Shown one piece after another: positions 1 to 8,579 of a DNA stretch of 64,000 nt; within the stretch, counting starts at the first letter, position 1; every line of letters begins with the position of its first letter. Source of the stretch: CAIQPV01 sp964480365 (GTDB lineage: Bacteria > Pseudomonadota > Gammaproteobacteria > Burkholderiales > Gallionellaceae); the NCBI GenBank assembly GCA_964480365.1, contig CAYZPM010000017.1, positions 13,382 to 77,381 of the forward strand, in the 5' to 3' direction. Both the position numbers and the translations under genes were made by a program. Below the pieces are notes generated by a model. That model ran no database searches. It had not been told where the DNA came from and saw only the letters and a program-made list of their open reading frames with translations.

Positions 1-38
1 ACAGCAAGTAGAAGTTGCGCCCGCTATCACGCATTGAA

Positions 39-533
39 ATGAGCCTCCTCCAACGTTGCTCAGAAAAAGCCCTGTCCAAACTTAGGACAGGGATTCGAAC
101 TGTGCTCGTTTTTTTCATTGCTGTGCTAATGGCAACGGGTTCTGCGCATGCGGCAGATTATGTCTCAGTAGCGGATAGCGCCGCCGTCCTTTACGACGCG
201 CCCTCGCTCAAGGCGAAAAAAATATTTGTGGCCAGCCGCTACTTGCCGCTGGAGCAGGTGGTCAATCTGGATAATTGGGTCAAGGTACGCGACAGTTCCG
301 GCGGCTTGGCCTGGATTGAAAAGCGGGCCTTGAGCAACAAGCGTTTCGTGATCGTGACAGTAGCTCTTGCCGCCATACGCCAAGCGCCTGAAGAAAAAGC
401 AGCCGTGGCTGCCCAAGTGAAACAGCAAGTGGCGCTGGAATGGCTGGAAAACACCGGCACAGGTTGGCTCAAGGTGCGTCATCTGGACGGTGCCACAGGT
501 TATGTTAAATCCACCGAAGTGTGGGGCGATTGA
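39..533 (+). CDS. Exported SH3-domain protein
   Basis: Small exported protein with a hydrophobic N-terminal signal (VLVFFIAVLMATGSAHA, cleavage likely after AHA) followed by two bacterial SH3-like repeats, each with the pattern of an alpha/beta strand, a W-VKVRD or W-LKVRH core and a glycine turn. Such domains usually act in the periplasm and bind cell-wall or protein partners. The start is uncertain: an in-frame TTG lies at 15, this ATG at 39 has no clear ribosome site, and a GTG near 101 would also leave a signal-like N terminus. The upstream context lies outside the window. Function beyond an SH3-type periplasmic role is unknown. Confidence 0.7.
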   Translation: MSLLQRCSEKALSKLRTGIRTVLVFFIAVLMATGSAHAADYVSVADSAAVLYDAPSLKAKKIFVASRYLPLEQVVNLDNWVKVRDSSGGLAWIEKRALSNKRFVIVTVALAAIRQAPEEKAAVAAQVKQQVALEWLENTGTGWLKVRHLDGATGYVKSTEVWGD

Positions 534-555
534 TGAACCGACTTATCTGTCAGTT

Positions 556-593
556 AAGCCATCATTCCCGCGCATGCGCGGGAATGATGGCTT
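556..593. repeat. Perfect 38-bp palindrome (dispersed REP-like repeat)
   Basis: Half-site AAGCCATCATTCCCGCGC is followed by AT and then its exact reverse complement. It lies between the SH3 gene and gpsA. Related arms (CGTCATTCCCGC) occur at 8143, 10091-10208 and 11955-12085, so this is a dispersed repeat family. It may also act as a terminator or mRNA stabiliser. Confidence 0.9.
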
Positions 594-608
594 AATGGAT
601 AATCCGGG

Positions 609-1598
609 ATGAATGTCGCGGTGCTCGGCGCAGGTGCCTGGGGCACCGCGCTTGCCATCAGTCTGTCACCACGTCATCGTGTCACCCTGTGGGCGCGCGA
701 TGCGGAGCAAATCGCGGCGATGTCCGCCAGCCTTCGCAACCTGCGCTACCTGCCGGAAATTCCGCTGCCGCCGGAATTGCATCTCACAGCCGACCTGAAT
801 GCCGCATTGGCCGATGCCGAACTGATATTGGCCGTCGTACCCATCGCCGCGCTACGCGCAACTCTGCGTCGAATCGCAGAACTGCCTAAGCCTATTCCAG
901 TGATCTGGGCATGCAAGGGTTTTGAGGCGGATACTGCGAAATTGCCGCATCAGGTGGTAGCAGAATTACTGCCACAAAATTTTCTTCGTGGCGTGCTGTC
1001 TGGGCCGAGCTTCGCACAGGAAGTAGCGCGCGGCCTGCCTACTGCACTGACGTTGGCATCCGACGATGGCGAGTTTGCGCGGCAGACGGCGCAAAGCCTG
1101 CATCATGCGCGCCTGCGCATTTATTCCAGCACCGACGTGGTTGGAGTGGAGGTGGGAGGAGCGGTCAAGAACGTTTTGGCCATCGCCGCCGGGATATCAG
1201 ATGGCCTTGGCTTCGGGCACAACGCGCGCGCTGCGCTGATTACGCGCGGCTTGGCCGAGATGACGCGGCTGGGTTTGAAACTGGGAGGCAGTGCGGAAAC
1301 TCTGGGCGGGCTGTCCGGCGCGGGCGACCTGATTTTGACTTGCACCGGTGATTTATCACGTAACCGCCGCGTCGGCATGTCGCTGGCGCAACAACAGGCG
1401 CTACCAGATATCCTGCGCCAACTCGGCCATGTGGCGGAAGGCGTTTATACCGTGCGCGAAGTACACCAAATGGCGCAACGGCTGGGCGTGGACATGCCGA
1501 TCTGTGCGGCAGTTTATCGCGTGTTATATGAACAAGTTTCGGCGGCAAGCGCGGTCGAAGATTTACTTAGTCGCACACCCAACAGCGAATTTAACTAG
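609..1598 (+). CDS. gpsA: NAD(P)-dependent glycerol-3-phosphate dehydrogenase
   Basis: Reduces dihydroxyacetone phosphate to sn-glycerol-3-phosphate, the first step of phospholipid synthesis, in the cytoplasm. The N terminus has the Rossmann dinucleotide motif GAGAWGTA (residues 7-14). Further conserved blocks are ACKGFE, LSGPSFAQEVARGLPTA, the catalytic-lysine region GGAVKNVLAIAAGISDGLG and SGAGDLILTCTGDLSRNR. The length of 329 residues is normal for the family. The stop overlaps the end of the convergent trmL by 8 bp. A perfect palindrome lies 15 bp upstream of the start. Confidence 0.97.
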   Translation: MNVAVLGAGAWGTALAISLSPRHRVTLWARDAEQIAAMSASLRNLRYLPEIPLPPELHLTADLNAALADAELILAVVPIAALRATLRRIAELPKPIPVIWACKGFEADTAKLPHQVVAELLPQNFLRGVLSGPSFAQEVARGLPTALTLASDDGEFARQTAQSLHHARLRIYSSTDVVGVEVGGAVKNVLAIAAGISDGLGFGHNARAALITRGLAEMTRLGLKLGGSAETLGGLSGAGDLILTCTGDLSRNRRVGMSLAQQQALPDILRQLGHVAEGVYTVREVHQMAQRLGVDMPICAAVYRVLYEQVSAASAVEDLLSRTPNSEFN

Positions 1599-2172
1599 TC
1601 CCCACAAACCCGCATTGCCGCCACGCCTCGAACACCGCAACCGCTACCGTGTTGGATAGATTCAGGCTACGGTTGTTGGGCAGCATGGGCAGACGCAGGC
1701 GCTGTTCCGGTGGCAACGATTCCAATAGTTCGGCAGGCAGACCACGGCTTTCCGGGCCGAACAGCAGCGCATCTCCGGCTTGATAGTTCACTTCGTGGTA
1801 GGCTTGCGCACCCTTGGTGGTAAAAGCAAACAGGCGCCGGGAATCAATAAGTTCGCGTAGCGAAACGTTTGGCCCCTCTCCCTTTGGGGGAGGGTTCGAG
1901 TGGGGGAGACGGGCAGTGCAGCCGTCTTCACGTTGATTGTCAGGCTGTACTGACCGTCCCGGCAGCGTTTGCAGGCAGGCGGCAAGGTCATCATGTACGC
2001 GCATATTGGCGTATTCGTGGTAATCCAGTCCGGCGCGGCGCAACTGTTTATCATCCAGTTCGAATCCGAGCGGACGGATCAAGTGCAATTGCGCCCCGGT
2101 GTTGGCGCACAGACGGATAATGTTGCCAGTGTTGGGCGGAATTTCGGGCTGGTACAAAATTACATTAAACAT
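1591..2172 (-). CDS. trmL: tRNA (cytidine(34)-2'-O)-methyltransferase with an internal insertion
   Basis: SPOUT-class enzyme that 2'-O-methylates the wobble base of tRNA-Leu. The N terminus (ILYQPEIPPNTGNIIRLC) and the C-terminal knot (LLFGPESRGLP, then NNRSLNLSNTVAVAVFEAWRQ) are typical of TrmL. The family is normally about 155 residues; this protein has 193. The extra 35 or so residues lie between about residues 68 and 111, replace a short loop, and are partly encoded by a dispersed palindromic repeat at 1873-1894. The reading frame stays open across it. The start MFNVILYQPE is the family start. Convergent with gpsA. Confidence 0.92.
   Translation of the reverse strand: MFNVILYQPEIPPNTGNIIRLCANTGAQLHLIRPLGFELDDKQLRRAGLDYHEYANMRVHDDLAACLQTLPGRSVQPDNQREDGCTARLPHSNPPPKGEGPNVSLRELIDSRRLFAFTTKGAQAYHEVNYQAGDALLFGPESRGLPAELLESLPPEQRLRLPMLPNNRSLNLSNTVAVAVFEAWRQCGFVGTS
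1873..1894. repeat. Short palindromic repeat inside trmL
   Basis: CCCCTCTCCC TTT GGGGGAGGG forms an imperfect hairpin inside the trmL coding region. A relative with longer arms lies at 2350-2385 between trmL and mshE. Similar CT-rich/GA-rich hairpins are common dispersed repeats in proteobacteria (recalled, not searched). Confidence 0.7.
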
Positions 2173-2349
2173 GGCTGTTTTTTATCTGTTGGCAAGCGTG
2201 TCTTCAGAAGTTGGCTACAATGACGATATTAAATCCTTGATCGTCCAAGGCATAACATTTTGTGAGAAGATAAACTTGATCCCGGCTCGTCCGGTTTACG
2301 GGCGTGGCAAATGTGCCACCCATGATAATGCAACTTATCATGCCCGTTT

Positions 2350-2385
2350 CCCCCTCCCCATCCCTCCCCCGATGGGAGAGGGGGA
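2350..2385. repeat. CCCCCTCCCC hairpin repeat upstream of mshE
   Basis: CCCCCTCCCCATC pairs with GATGGGAGAGGGGG around a short loop. It is similar in composition to the copy inside trmL. It lies 40 bp before the mshE start and after a block reading CGGCTCGTCCGG (2282-2293) that recurs near 9487. Confidence 0.7.
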
Positions 2386-2425
2386 CAAGGTCTAGCTTGC
2401 GAGTTTCACGTTAAAGGAAGATATT

Positions 2426-4129
2426 ATGGCGCGTCCGGAAAAAATTCGCCTCGGTCAATTACTGGTGCAACAAAAGCTCATTTCGCAAGAGCAACTCATG
2501 TTCGCGCTTGACGAGCAAAAGCGTAACGGTCGCAAGCTTGGGCGGATACTGGTAGATAACGCTTTCACTACCGACGACCATGTTTCCCAAATGCTCGGCA
2601 AGCAACTCGGCATTCCCTACATCAACCTCAAATTTTATAACATCAATCCAGAAATCGTTCAGCGCTTGCCGGAAAACCATGCGCGGCGCCTCCGCGCGCT
2701 GGCATTGGAAGAGCGCGATGGCACCCTGCTGGTCGGCATGGGCGACCCTACCGACCTGATTGCTTTCGATGAACTCAGCCGCATTCTCAAGCGCGACATT
2801 GGCGTTGCGGTGGTCACGGAAGGGCTGTTGCTGGAAACTATAGATCGCGTTTATCGTCGCACTGCAGAAATTTCCGGCTTGGCACGCGAGCTTTCCGAGG
2901 AACTGGGCGATAGTTATGTCGATTTCGGCGCGGCGGGCGATACGGTGGGTCTCGAAGAGGCGCCTGTAGTCAAGTTGTTGCAGACCGTGTTCAATGAAGC
3001 AACACAGGTTCGCGCCTCCGATATTCACATTGAGCCGCAGGAGGGGTGTTTGCAAATCCGTTTTCGCATCGATGGACTGATGCATTTGCAGACCGAGGCG
3101 GACAGCAAGATTGCGCCTGCACTGGTGCTGCGGCTGAAATTGATATCCGGGCTGGATATTTCGGAAAAGCGCCTGCCGCAAGATGGGCGTTTTAATATGC
3201 GGGTGCGCGATCAGGCGGTGGACGTGCGTATCGCTACCATGCCAACGCAATATGGCGAATCGGTGGTGATGCGCCTGCTTAATCAAAGTGGCAACTTTCT
3301 TGCACTGGACAAGTTAGGCATGCCGTCGGCCATGCTGGCGCGTTTCCGCAGTTTCATCCAGCGCAGCAGCGGCATGGTGCTGGTCACCGGGCCTACCGGC
3401 AGCGGCAAAACCACCACGCTCTATGCCGCGCTGGCGGAGATCAACACCATGGAGCAGAAAATCTTTACCGTGGAAGACCCGGTGGAATACCGCTTGCCGG
3501 GTATCAACCAAGTGCAGGTGAACGAGAAAATAGGCCTGACTTTTGAGCGCGTATTGCGTTCGGTCTTGCGCCAGGACCCGGACATCATTCTGGTGGGCGA
3601 AATGCGCGACGTGGAAACCGCGCAGATCGGCCTGCGCGCAGTGATGACCGGCCACATGGTGTTTTCTACCCTGCATACGCGCGATTCCGCAGGCACTCTG
3701 TCGCGTCTGGTGGATATGGGAGCGCCGAAGTATCTGGTGGCCTCGGCGGTGCAAGTGGTGCTGGCGCAGCGCCTGTTGCGCCGTGTATGCGAAAATTGCA
3801 GCGAGCCGCATAATCCTACCCCGCAGGAAATAGAGTGGCTGACGCATGAAGGCGTCCAGAGAGATCAATGGGGAATCTTGCGGCAGGGGCAAGGTTGCAT
3901 GCACTGCAACAATACCGGTTACCGTGGCCGTTTTGCCGTGTACGAAATGCTGGAGATGATTCCATCTCTGGTAGAAGCCGCCGCCCATGATGATTCCAGC
4001 AACTTCACCCATGCCGCGCGCGAAAGTATGCGGGGGAAAACCATGATTGACCACGCGCTGGAACAGATGAAACTGGGGCATACCTCGGTGGCTGAAGTCA
4101 TCCGCATCAGCAACCAGGTGGAAGACTAA
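2426..4129 (+). CDS. mshE: MSHA pilus assembly ATPase MshE (GspE/PilB family)
   Basis: Cytoplasmic hexameric ATPase that powers pilus extension. The N-terminal MshEN/GspE-N domain (LGQLLVQQKLISQEQL at residues 9-24) binds cyclic di-GMP in characterised MshE proteins. The ATPase core shows Walker A GPTGSGKTTT (about residue 321), the Asp box, Walker B with DPDIILVGEMRD, and the His box TGHMVFSTLHT. A zinc-type Cys pattern CENC...CMHC (about 455-493) is typical of the family. The 567-residue length is normal. A good ribosome site (AAAGGAAG) precedes the start. The stop and the next start overlap (TAATG), so it is coupled to mshG. Confidence 0.93.
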   Translation: MARPEKIRLGQLLVQQKLISQEQLMFALDEQKRNGRKLGRILVDNAFTTDDHVSQMLGKQLGIPYINLKFYNINPEIVQRLPENHARRLRALALEERDGTLLVGMGDPTDLIAFDELSRILKRDIGVAVVTEGLLLETIDRVYRRTAEISGLARELSEELGDSYVDFGAAGDTVGLEEAPVVKLLQTVFNEATQVRASDIHIEPQEGCLQIRFRIDGLMHLQTEADSKIAPALVLRLKLISGLDISEKRLPQDGRFNMRVRDQAVDVRIATMPTQYGESVVMRLLNQSGNFLALDKLGMPSAMLARFRSFIQRSSGMVLVTGPTGSGKTTTLYAALAEINTMEQKIFTVEDPVEYRLPGINQVQVNEKIGLTFERVLRSVLRQDPDIILVGEMRDVETAQIGLRAVMTGHMVFSTLHTRDSAGTLSRLVDMGAPKYLVASAVQVVLAQRLLRRVCENCSEPHNPTPQEIEWLTHEGVQRDQWGILRQGQGCMHCNNTGYRGRFAVYEMLEMIPSLVEAAAHDDSSNFTHAARESMRGKTMIDHALEQMKLGHTSVAEVIRISNQVED

Positions 4130-5367
4130 TGGGCGTATTCGCTTACAAGGGAAGGAGCGCGCACGGGGAACTGGTGCAGGGCACGCTGGAAGGCGCCGAT
4201 ACCGGCGTCATTGCCAGCCAGCTATTCAACATCGGCATTACGCCTATCGAGATTGAAGCCACGCAACGAGTAACGACGGAGGTTGCTGCCAATAGTCCTT
4301 CACGGTGGAATTTCCGCATAGGGGACGATGTTGAGCCGATGGAGTTGGTCCTGTTCAGCCGCCAGATGTACACGCTGCTCAAGGCGGGTGTGCCCATCAT
4401 GCGCGCACTCGCGGGTTTGCAGGAGTCGACGCCAAACGCCGCCTTGGTCGCCGTTTTGCAGGACTTGCGTGAAGCTCTGGACAGCGGCCTGGAACTCAGC
4501 ATTGCGTTGCGTCGCCATCCCAAAATATTTTCTGCGTTCTACGTCAGCATGGTGCAAATCGGCGAGATGACCGGCATGCTCGACGAGACCTTCCTGCGCC
4601 TGTATACCTATATCGAATTCGAGAAGCAGATGCGCGACAACATTCGCGCCGCAGTGCGCTATCCGATATTTGTGGTCATTGCCATGGCGATTGCCATCAC
4701 AATCGTGAACATTTTTGTTATCCCCTCATTCGCCAAAGTGTTTGCTGGTTTTCATGCCGAGTTGCCGTTCATCACCACTATGCTCATAGGCTTTTCCGGC
4801 TTCATGGTGCATTACTGGATGTTGATGCTGGCAGGGGTGGCAGGGGCGGCGACAGGCTTTCGATGGTATATCAATACGCCTGACGGCAGGTACAAATGGG
4901 ACAAATTTAAATTCCACATTCCCCTCGCGGGAAAAATCATCTACAAGGGAACGCTGGCGCGGTTTGCGCGCAGCCTGGCGCTGGCCTTCAAGAGCGGCAT
5001 CCCCCTCGTGCAAGGATTGAACGTGGTGGGAATGGTCGTGGACAACCATTACATGCGCGCCCGCATCGAGCAGATGCGCGACGGAGTGGAACGTGGCGAA
5101 AGCATCTCGCGCACTGCCACGGCGAGCGGCGTGTTCAGCCCGGTCGTGTTGCAGATGATTGCGGTGGGCGAGGAAACGGGCGAACTGGACAGTTTGATGT
5201 TCGAGATCGCCGACATGTACGAACGCGAAGTGGATTACGACGTAAAAAATCTGAGCGCCCAGATCGAGCCCATCATGATTACGGTGCTGGGCGGTCTGGT
5301 GCTAATTCTTGCGCTGGGTATCTTCCTGCCGATGTGGGATTTGGGCAAGGCGGCGTTGCATCATTAA
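4129..5367 (+). CDS. mshG: MSHA inner-membrane platform protein MshG (GspF family)
   Basis: Polytopic inner-membrane platform on which the MshE ATPase acts to add pilin subunits. Two copies of the T2SS-F domain are visible (around residues 70-190 and 275-400), each with LFSRQMYTLLKAGVPI- or FARSLALAFKSGIPLV-type starts and a G-E-TG-LD motif (GEMTGMLDE, GEETGELDS). Transmembrane segments lie near 175-200, 217-240 and 375-400. The 412-residue length is normal. It overlaps mshE by one base and precedes a membrane protein gene by 23 bp. Confidence 0.93.
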   Translation: MGVFAYKGRSAHGELVQGTLEGADTGVIASQLFNIGITPIEIEATQRVTTEVAANSPSRWNFRIGDDVEPMELVLFSRQMYTLLKAGVPIMRALAGLQESTPNAALVAVLQDLREALDSGLELSIALRRHPKIFSAFYVSMVQIGEMTGMLDETFLRLYTYIEFEKQMRDNIRAAVRYPIFVVIAMAIAITIVNIFVIPSFAKVFAGFHAELPFITTMLIGFSGFMVHYWMLMLAGVAGAATGFRWYINTPDGRYKWDKFKFHIPLAGKIIYKGTLARFARSLALAFKSGIPLVQGLNVVGMVVDNHYMRARIEQMRDGVERGESISRTATASGVFSPVVLQMIAVGEETGELDSLMFEIADMYEREVDYDVKNLSAQIEPIMITVLGGLVLILALGIFLPMWDLGKAALHH

Positions 5368-5390
5368 GGGTTGCGGATTAAAGGAGCGTC

Positions 5391-5999
5391 ATGTCGGTTA
5401 TCAACAAGATGTTGTTTCATGCAATGCTGTTGTTTCTGATGATCGGCAGCATAGTCGGGCTGTTCGTCGGTGCGGCGCTGGTGTTGCGCCCAGCTTGGCT
5501 GTTGTATGCGAGCAGGCATGCCAACCGATGGATTGCCATGCCCTCCATAACCAACCTGCTGGATCAAGTGGTCAAGGTTGACCGCTGGTTTTACCGCCAC
5601 CACCAGGCAAGCGGAATATCGCTGCTGGCAGGGGCGGTTTTACTGATTTATTTTTTTACCGCCCGCTTCGATAAGCTCTCCCTTCTTGCCGGGTTGTCCA
5701 GAAAATTCCCCACCTCGCCCGAACTCACCGAGGTGTTGCTGGATTCTTTGGTTCTCAGCATTCTGTTGGGAGCGGCGGCCACCTTGATTATCAGTCTGTT
5801 CCTGTTGATCCGGCCCAGCATGTTGCGCGGGTTTGAGCAGAATGCCAATCAATGGATTTCCATGCACCGCGTCCTCAAGCCATTCGAAGTTTCCCGCGTT
5901 GGCTTTGATGAATACGTGTTCCAGAATGTACAAATGACGGGTGTGCTGCTGCTGTTCGGTAGCCTGTATACCTTGGCAGGGCTGACAATTTGGCTGTGA
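5391..5999 (+). CDS. Four-helix membrane protein with an internal duplication, MSHA cluster
   Basis: Not recognised as a named family. Four hydrophobic segments are visible (about residues 10-35, 68-88, 115-140 and 180-200). The two halves resemble each other: RPAWLL...ANRWIAM in the first and RPSMLR...ANQWISM in the second, each followed by a charged stretch and another membrane helix, which suggests duplication of a roughly 90-residue unit. A ribosome site (AAAGGAG) precedes the ATG. Position directly behind mshG implies co-transcription and a link to pilus function; that is inference. Confidence 0.75.
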   Translation: MSVINKMLFHAMLLFLMIGSIVGLFVGAALVLRPAWLLYASRHANRWIAMPSITNLLDQVVKVDRWFYRHHQASGISLLAGAVLLIYFFTARFDKLSLLAGLSRKFPTSPELTEVLLDSLVLSILLGAAATLIISLFLLIRPSMLRGFEQNANQWISMHRVLKPFEVSRVGFDEYVFQNVQMTGVLLLFGSLYTLAGLTIWL

Positions 6000-6114
6000 G
6001 ATAACATGAAACGCGCTATGCGAGTTCCATGTTAAATTATGATATTGTGTTCTAGCTGGTCTGCTATTAAAGCCATAAAACAACATGCTTCTAAAAATTT
6101 TCAGCTTGGGATTA

Positions 6115-6193
6115 CGTAGGATGGGTGGAGCGTAGATACCCATCAATTATCTGGATGAGGCGATGGGTATCGCGTTGCTCCACCCATCCTACT
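6115..6193. repeat. Dispersed inverted repeat (about 79 bp)
   Basis: GTAGGATGGGTGGAGCG at the left is the near-exact reverse complement of the right arm ending CTCCACCCATCCTAC. An inner pair GATACCCATC/GATGGGTATC extends the hairpin. It resembles transposon-derived palindromes or REP elements scattered in proteobacterial genomes. It precedes the GGDEF-like gene and may carry no gene. Confidence 0.85.
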
Positions 6194-6229
6194 GAAAATC
6201 ATATTAAAACAATGCGGCAGGAGAGCAGC

Positions 6230-6757
6230 ATGACCTCGAATAACCCAACAACCCAACGACCCGATAATTCACCTGTTAGACAGATGAAAAACGATGCTGC
6301 CTTATGGGATAGATTGCTGTATATCCTAGAGTGGACCCTCGCCATAAAACTGCGCCATGCCGACCAACTGGATTTCAGCATGGTTTACATAAAGTTCGAC
6401 GACAAGGGGAAGTTGGGCAATCTATATGGTGCTATGGAGGCTGCCGAGATGCTGTTCAAACTCACTCACGACTTGAACGACGCCATGCGCAAGACCGATG
6501 TTGTCGCCCGCAGCGGTTCCAATTTCTGGGTTCTTATCCCTCATATCGAAGCGGAATCCGTGGTATCCAGAGTCGCCAAAATCGTTGAAATCGCAGGCAA
6601 GAACGGACTCGATGTCGTCGATTACGACATTTCCATATTCCCGCTCCTGAACAACGAAATCCTCAAACAGGGCGGGCTGGACTCCCCGCTGCTATTTCTC
6701 GATTACGTGAAAAGCCATTGCAGCGTCGCCAAGAGCTGGACTGCCGTAAACAGTTAA
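6230..6757 (+). CDS. Degenerate GGDEF-like protein, MSHA cluster
   Basis: 175 residues from this ATG, chosen because GGAG lies 9 bp upstream; the frame is open back to 6125 through a repeat that should not be coding. The central part (LDFSMVYIKFDD, then LTHDLNDAMRKTDVVARSGSNFWVLIPH) follows the layout of a diguanylate cyclase domain, but the GGDEF signature is replaced by SGSNF, so catalysis is not expected. It could act as a c-di-GMP-related or protein-binding domain. MshE proteins respond to c-di-GMP, so a regulatory role at the pilus is plausible but inferred. Confidence 0.65.
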   Translation: MTSNNPTTQRPDNSPVRQMKNDAALWDRLLYILEWTLAIKLRHADQLDFSMVYIKFDDKGKLGNLYGAMEAAEMLFKLTHDLNDAMRKTDVVARSGSNFWVLIPHIEAESVVSRVAKIVEIAGKNGLDVVDYDISIFPLLNNEILKQGGLDSPLLFLDYVKSHCSVAKSWTAVNS

Positions 6758-6774
6758 GGAAGCGCCGATTAAAT

Positions 6775-6792
6775 CCGTTCGTGGTGAGCTTG
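6775..6792 (+). repeat. 18-bp inverted repeat, left copy
   Basis: CCGTTCGTGGTGAGCTTG. Its exact reverse complement is at 8081-8098, so the two copies bracket the nucleotidyltransferase gene. The following bases from 6790 (TTGATAGAACTACTAGCC and on to 6816) recur at 10035-10061, 27 bp identical. Confidence 0.85.
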
Positions 6793-6874
6793 ATAGAACT
6801 ACTAGCCATTCGACTATGCTGTCAAAAAACGACAGCCAAGTCGCTGGTTATGTCGAATCATGATCGGATATAAT

Positions 6875-7894
6875 TTAAAAAGCACCTTGTAATACTGACA
6901 TAACTTCATCGTTGCGCAGCCGTTCTGGCATTGAACTTATTTTTTCAAACGCCAGATGCGGCAATCGTTCTTGGATAAGATTAAACATCGCCCGAGCTTG
7001 TGCAATATCTCTTGGTTTTTTTACCGGATCGCGATCTTCTTTTTCACTTAGATGCATTTTGTATAAAACGAAAACGCGTGGGTCAATGGTTAGCATTTCA
7101 GCCATGCCACCATTAACACCTACAACAACTTGCCGAAATCGCGGGGCACTTAATAACCAATCCATGTTGATAATTTTGGTTGCCCAAAAATCATTTTCAT
7201 TTTTTATTAATTGCTGAGGTTCCTTGTCATCAAAAAGTGATTTAGGCCGACGTTTGATTAAATCAATCATATACCCGCTTGAATTGACGGCACGATATTC
7301 GCCTCCTGGTTGCAATTCAAATGATGCATCTGCTTTTTTGATTATCCCCAGTAACCCATGTTTACTAAAATGTTCATCTCCATCCGAAAGTAAAGTGATG
7401 CGTTTTCTTGAATCCCATAAAAGATCAACGTCAGTTGTGGCAGTAATGTCACCATTGAGTCTGACCCCTGCGTGAGTTTCGTAAGCGTAAAGCGCATTAG
7501 TGCCAATCACTAAAAAATGATCCTGTAATCCTGCTTTGCGAATTTCCTCAAGCAAATTAATCACGGTGTTGGGTGTCCGTCCGACACGCAAAGCCGTGTT
7601 GACGCGCATGTGACGTTTCACAACTTCCAACAGTCCTTTGTAGTTAGAATCCGCTTCAGCCTTGCCTTGTTTAAATTCAGACAAAATCAATTCAGTCTCA
7701 GGTGTCCTAGCACCTAGACTTTTGGATTGAAGAGCGTTGTATTGTCGGCACAGATATTCGCGCTCGCCCGTTCTTTTCCAGAACATGCTGCCGCGATAAT
7801 TGGCTGCGCGACGTTCAGCAACGAGCAGTGCTTTCCATGTTTGTTCGGCGTCGATATATTGTTTTGCCGAAGCTTCGTTTATGTTAGTAAACAT
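6875..7894 (-). CDS. Nucleotidyltransferase-fold protein (GSU2403-like)
   Basis: About 339 residues from MFTNINEASAKQY. The upstream in-frame ATG at 7948 would add a hydrophobic stretch encoded by very AT-rich DNA and is less likely. The core has the layout of a DNA-polymerase-beta-type nucleotidyltransferase: LVIGTNALYAYE, then TATTDVDLLWDSRK, where the two Asp of TDVDLL would bind metal. Such proteins are recalled as the GSU2403 family; the substrate is unknown. The gene opposes the pilus genes, its upstream DNA is AT-rich, and 18-bp inverted repeats flank it, all signs of an acquired cassette. Confidence 0.75.
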   Translation of the reverse strand: MFTNINEASAKQYIDAEQTWKALLVAERRAANYRGSMFWKRTGEREYLCRQYNALQSKSLGARTPETELILSEFKQGKAEADSNYKGLLEVVKRHMRVNTALRVGRTPNTVINLLEEIRKAGLQDHFLVIGTNALYAYETHAGVRLNGDITATTDVDLLWDSRKRITLLSDGDEHFSKHGLLGIIKKADASFELQPGGEYRAVNSSGYMIDLIKRRPKSLFDDKEPQQLIKNENDFWATKIINMDWLLSAPRFRQVVVGVNGGMAEMLTIDPRVFVLYKMHLSEKEDRDPVKKPRDIAQARAMFNLIQERLPHLAFEKISSMPERLRNDEVMSVLQGAF

Positions 7895-8080
7895 ATAAGT
7901 TGTAGTTAAAATTACGATAATGCTTATTATAACTACAATAGTAAACAAGTCAATAAGTTATAATAATTGTAGTGGAAATAATTAAATTTCGCTAAGTCGC
8001 TACAATACGATGTTAATTATTGACTTATGTATATAATACCCTAATCTATACTATAATAATTGGTGCCGCGATCCCTTCGG

Positions 8081-8098
8081 CAAGCTCACCACGAACGG
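8081..8098 (-). repeat. 18-bp inverted repeat, right copy
   Basis: CAAGCTCACCACGAACGG, the exact reverse complement of 6775-6792. Together they flank the nucleotidyltransferase gene. Confidence 0.85.
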
Positions 8099-8142
8099 TT
8101 AAGTGAACAATTGATCCCAAATTGTCCGTTAGACCGAAAAAC

Positions 8143-8170
8143 CGTCATTCCCGCGCAGGCGGGAATGACG
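8143..8170. repeat. REP-like palindrome
   Basis: CGTCATTCCCGC and its reverse complement are separated by GCAG. It belongs to the same family as 556-593 and the composite elements at 10091-10208 and 11955-12085. Confidence 0.85.
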
Positions 8171-8579
8171 GGCTAATGGATTATTTGGGTTGATCCTAAG
8201 CCGAACGAACCGGACCAAAAATTCACACGGAGGCGCGGAACGAGTGCGCCTCCCCCTGATAAGGGGGACTGAGGGGTTTGTTTTTATTTATGGGGGTGAC
8301 GGGGATACCCATGTTGGCACAAAACAACACCCATTAGCGTCGCCGCGCTACTTCTTACAAAAACAAACACTTGCAAGAGATTCAAAAAAGGATTATAGTT
8401 TTGCTTGACAAATCCGATATTGAACTGTAAGAGTTAGCTTTAATGCCTCAGTTAATTATTGAATCGAACAGCGATATGCACCACCGGTGCGTGTTGCCCA
8501 GCGGGGCTGCGGCTCTGCGCAGGGGTACGGGACGGCCTCGACATAACTGTCCTCAATATAAAGAGTTAGGAGAATTAAA

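Larger units (their letters stand above)
7895..8579. other. Intergenic region between the nucleotidyltransferase gene and mshA
   Basis: 685 bp without a supported gene. It holds an AT-rich block with imperfect inverted arms (AAGTCAATAA at 7947-7956 against TTATTGACTT at 8017-8026; ATTGTAG against CTACAAT), which may regulate the divergent nucleotidyltransferase gene. It also holds the right 18-bp repeat (8081-8098), a palindrome (8143-8170) and a GC-rich stretch with GGAGGCGC/GCGCCTCC arms near 8230-8255. The mshA leader has a clear ribosome site TTAGGAG at about 8565. Confidence 0.7.

Noticed and set aside
6125..6229. N-terminal extension of the GGDEF-like gene
   Set aside because: It is encoded by a dispersed inverted repeat; the ATG at 6230 has the ribosome site.
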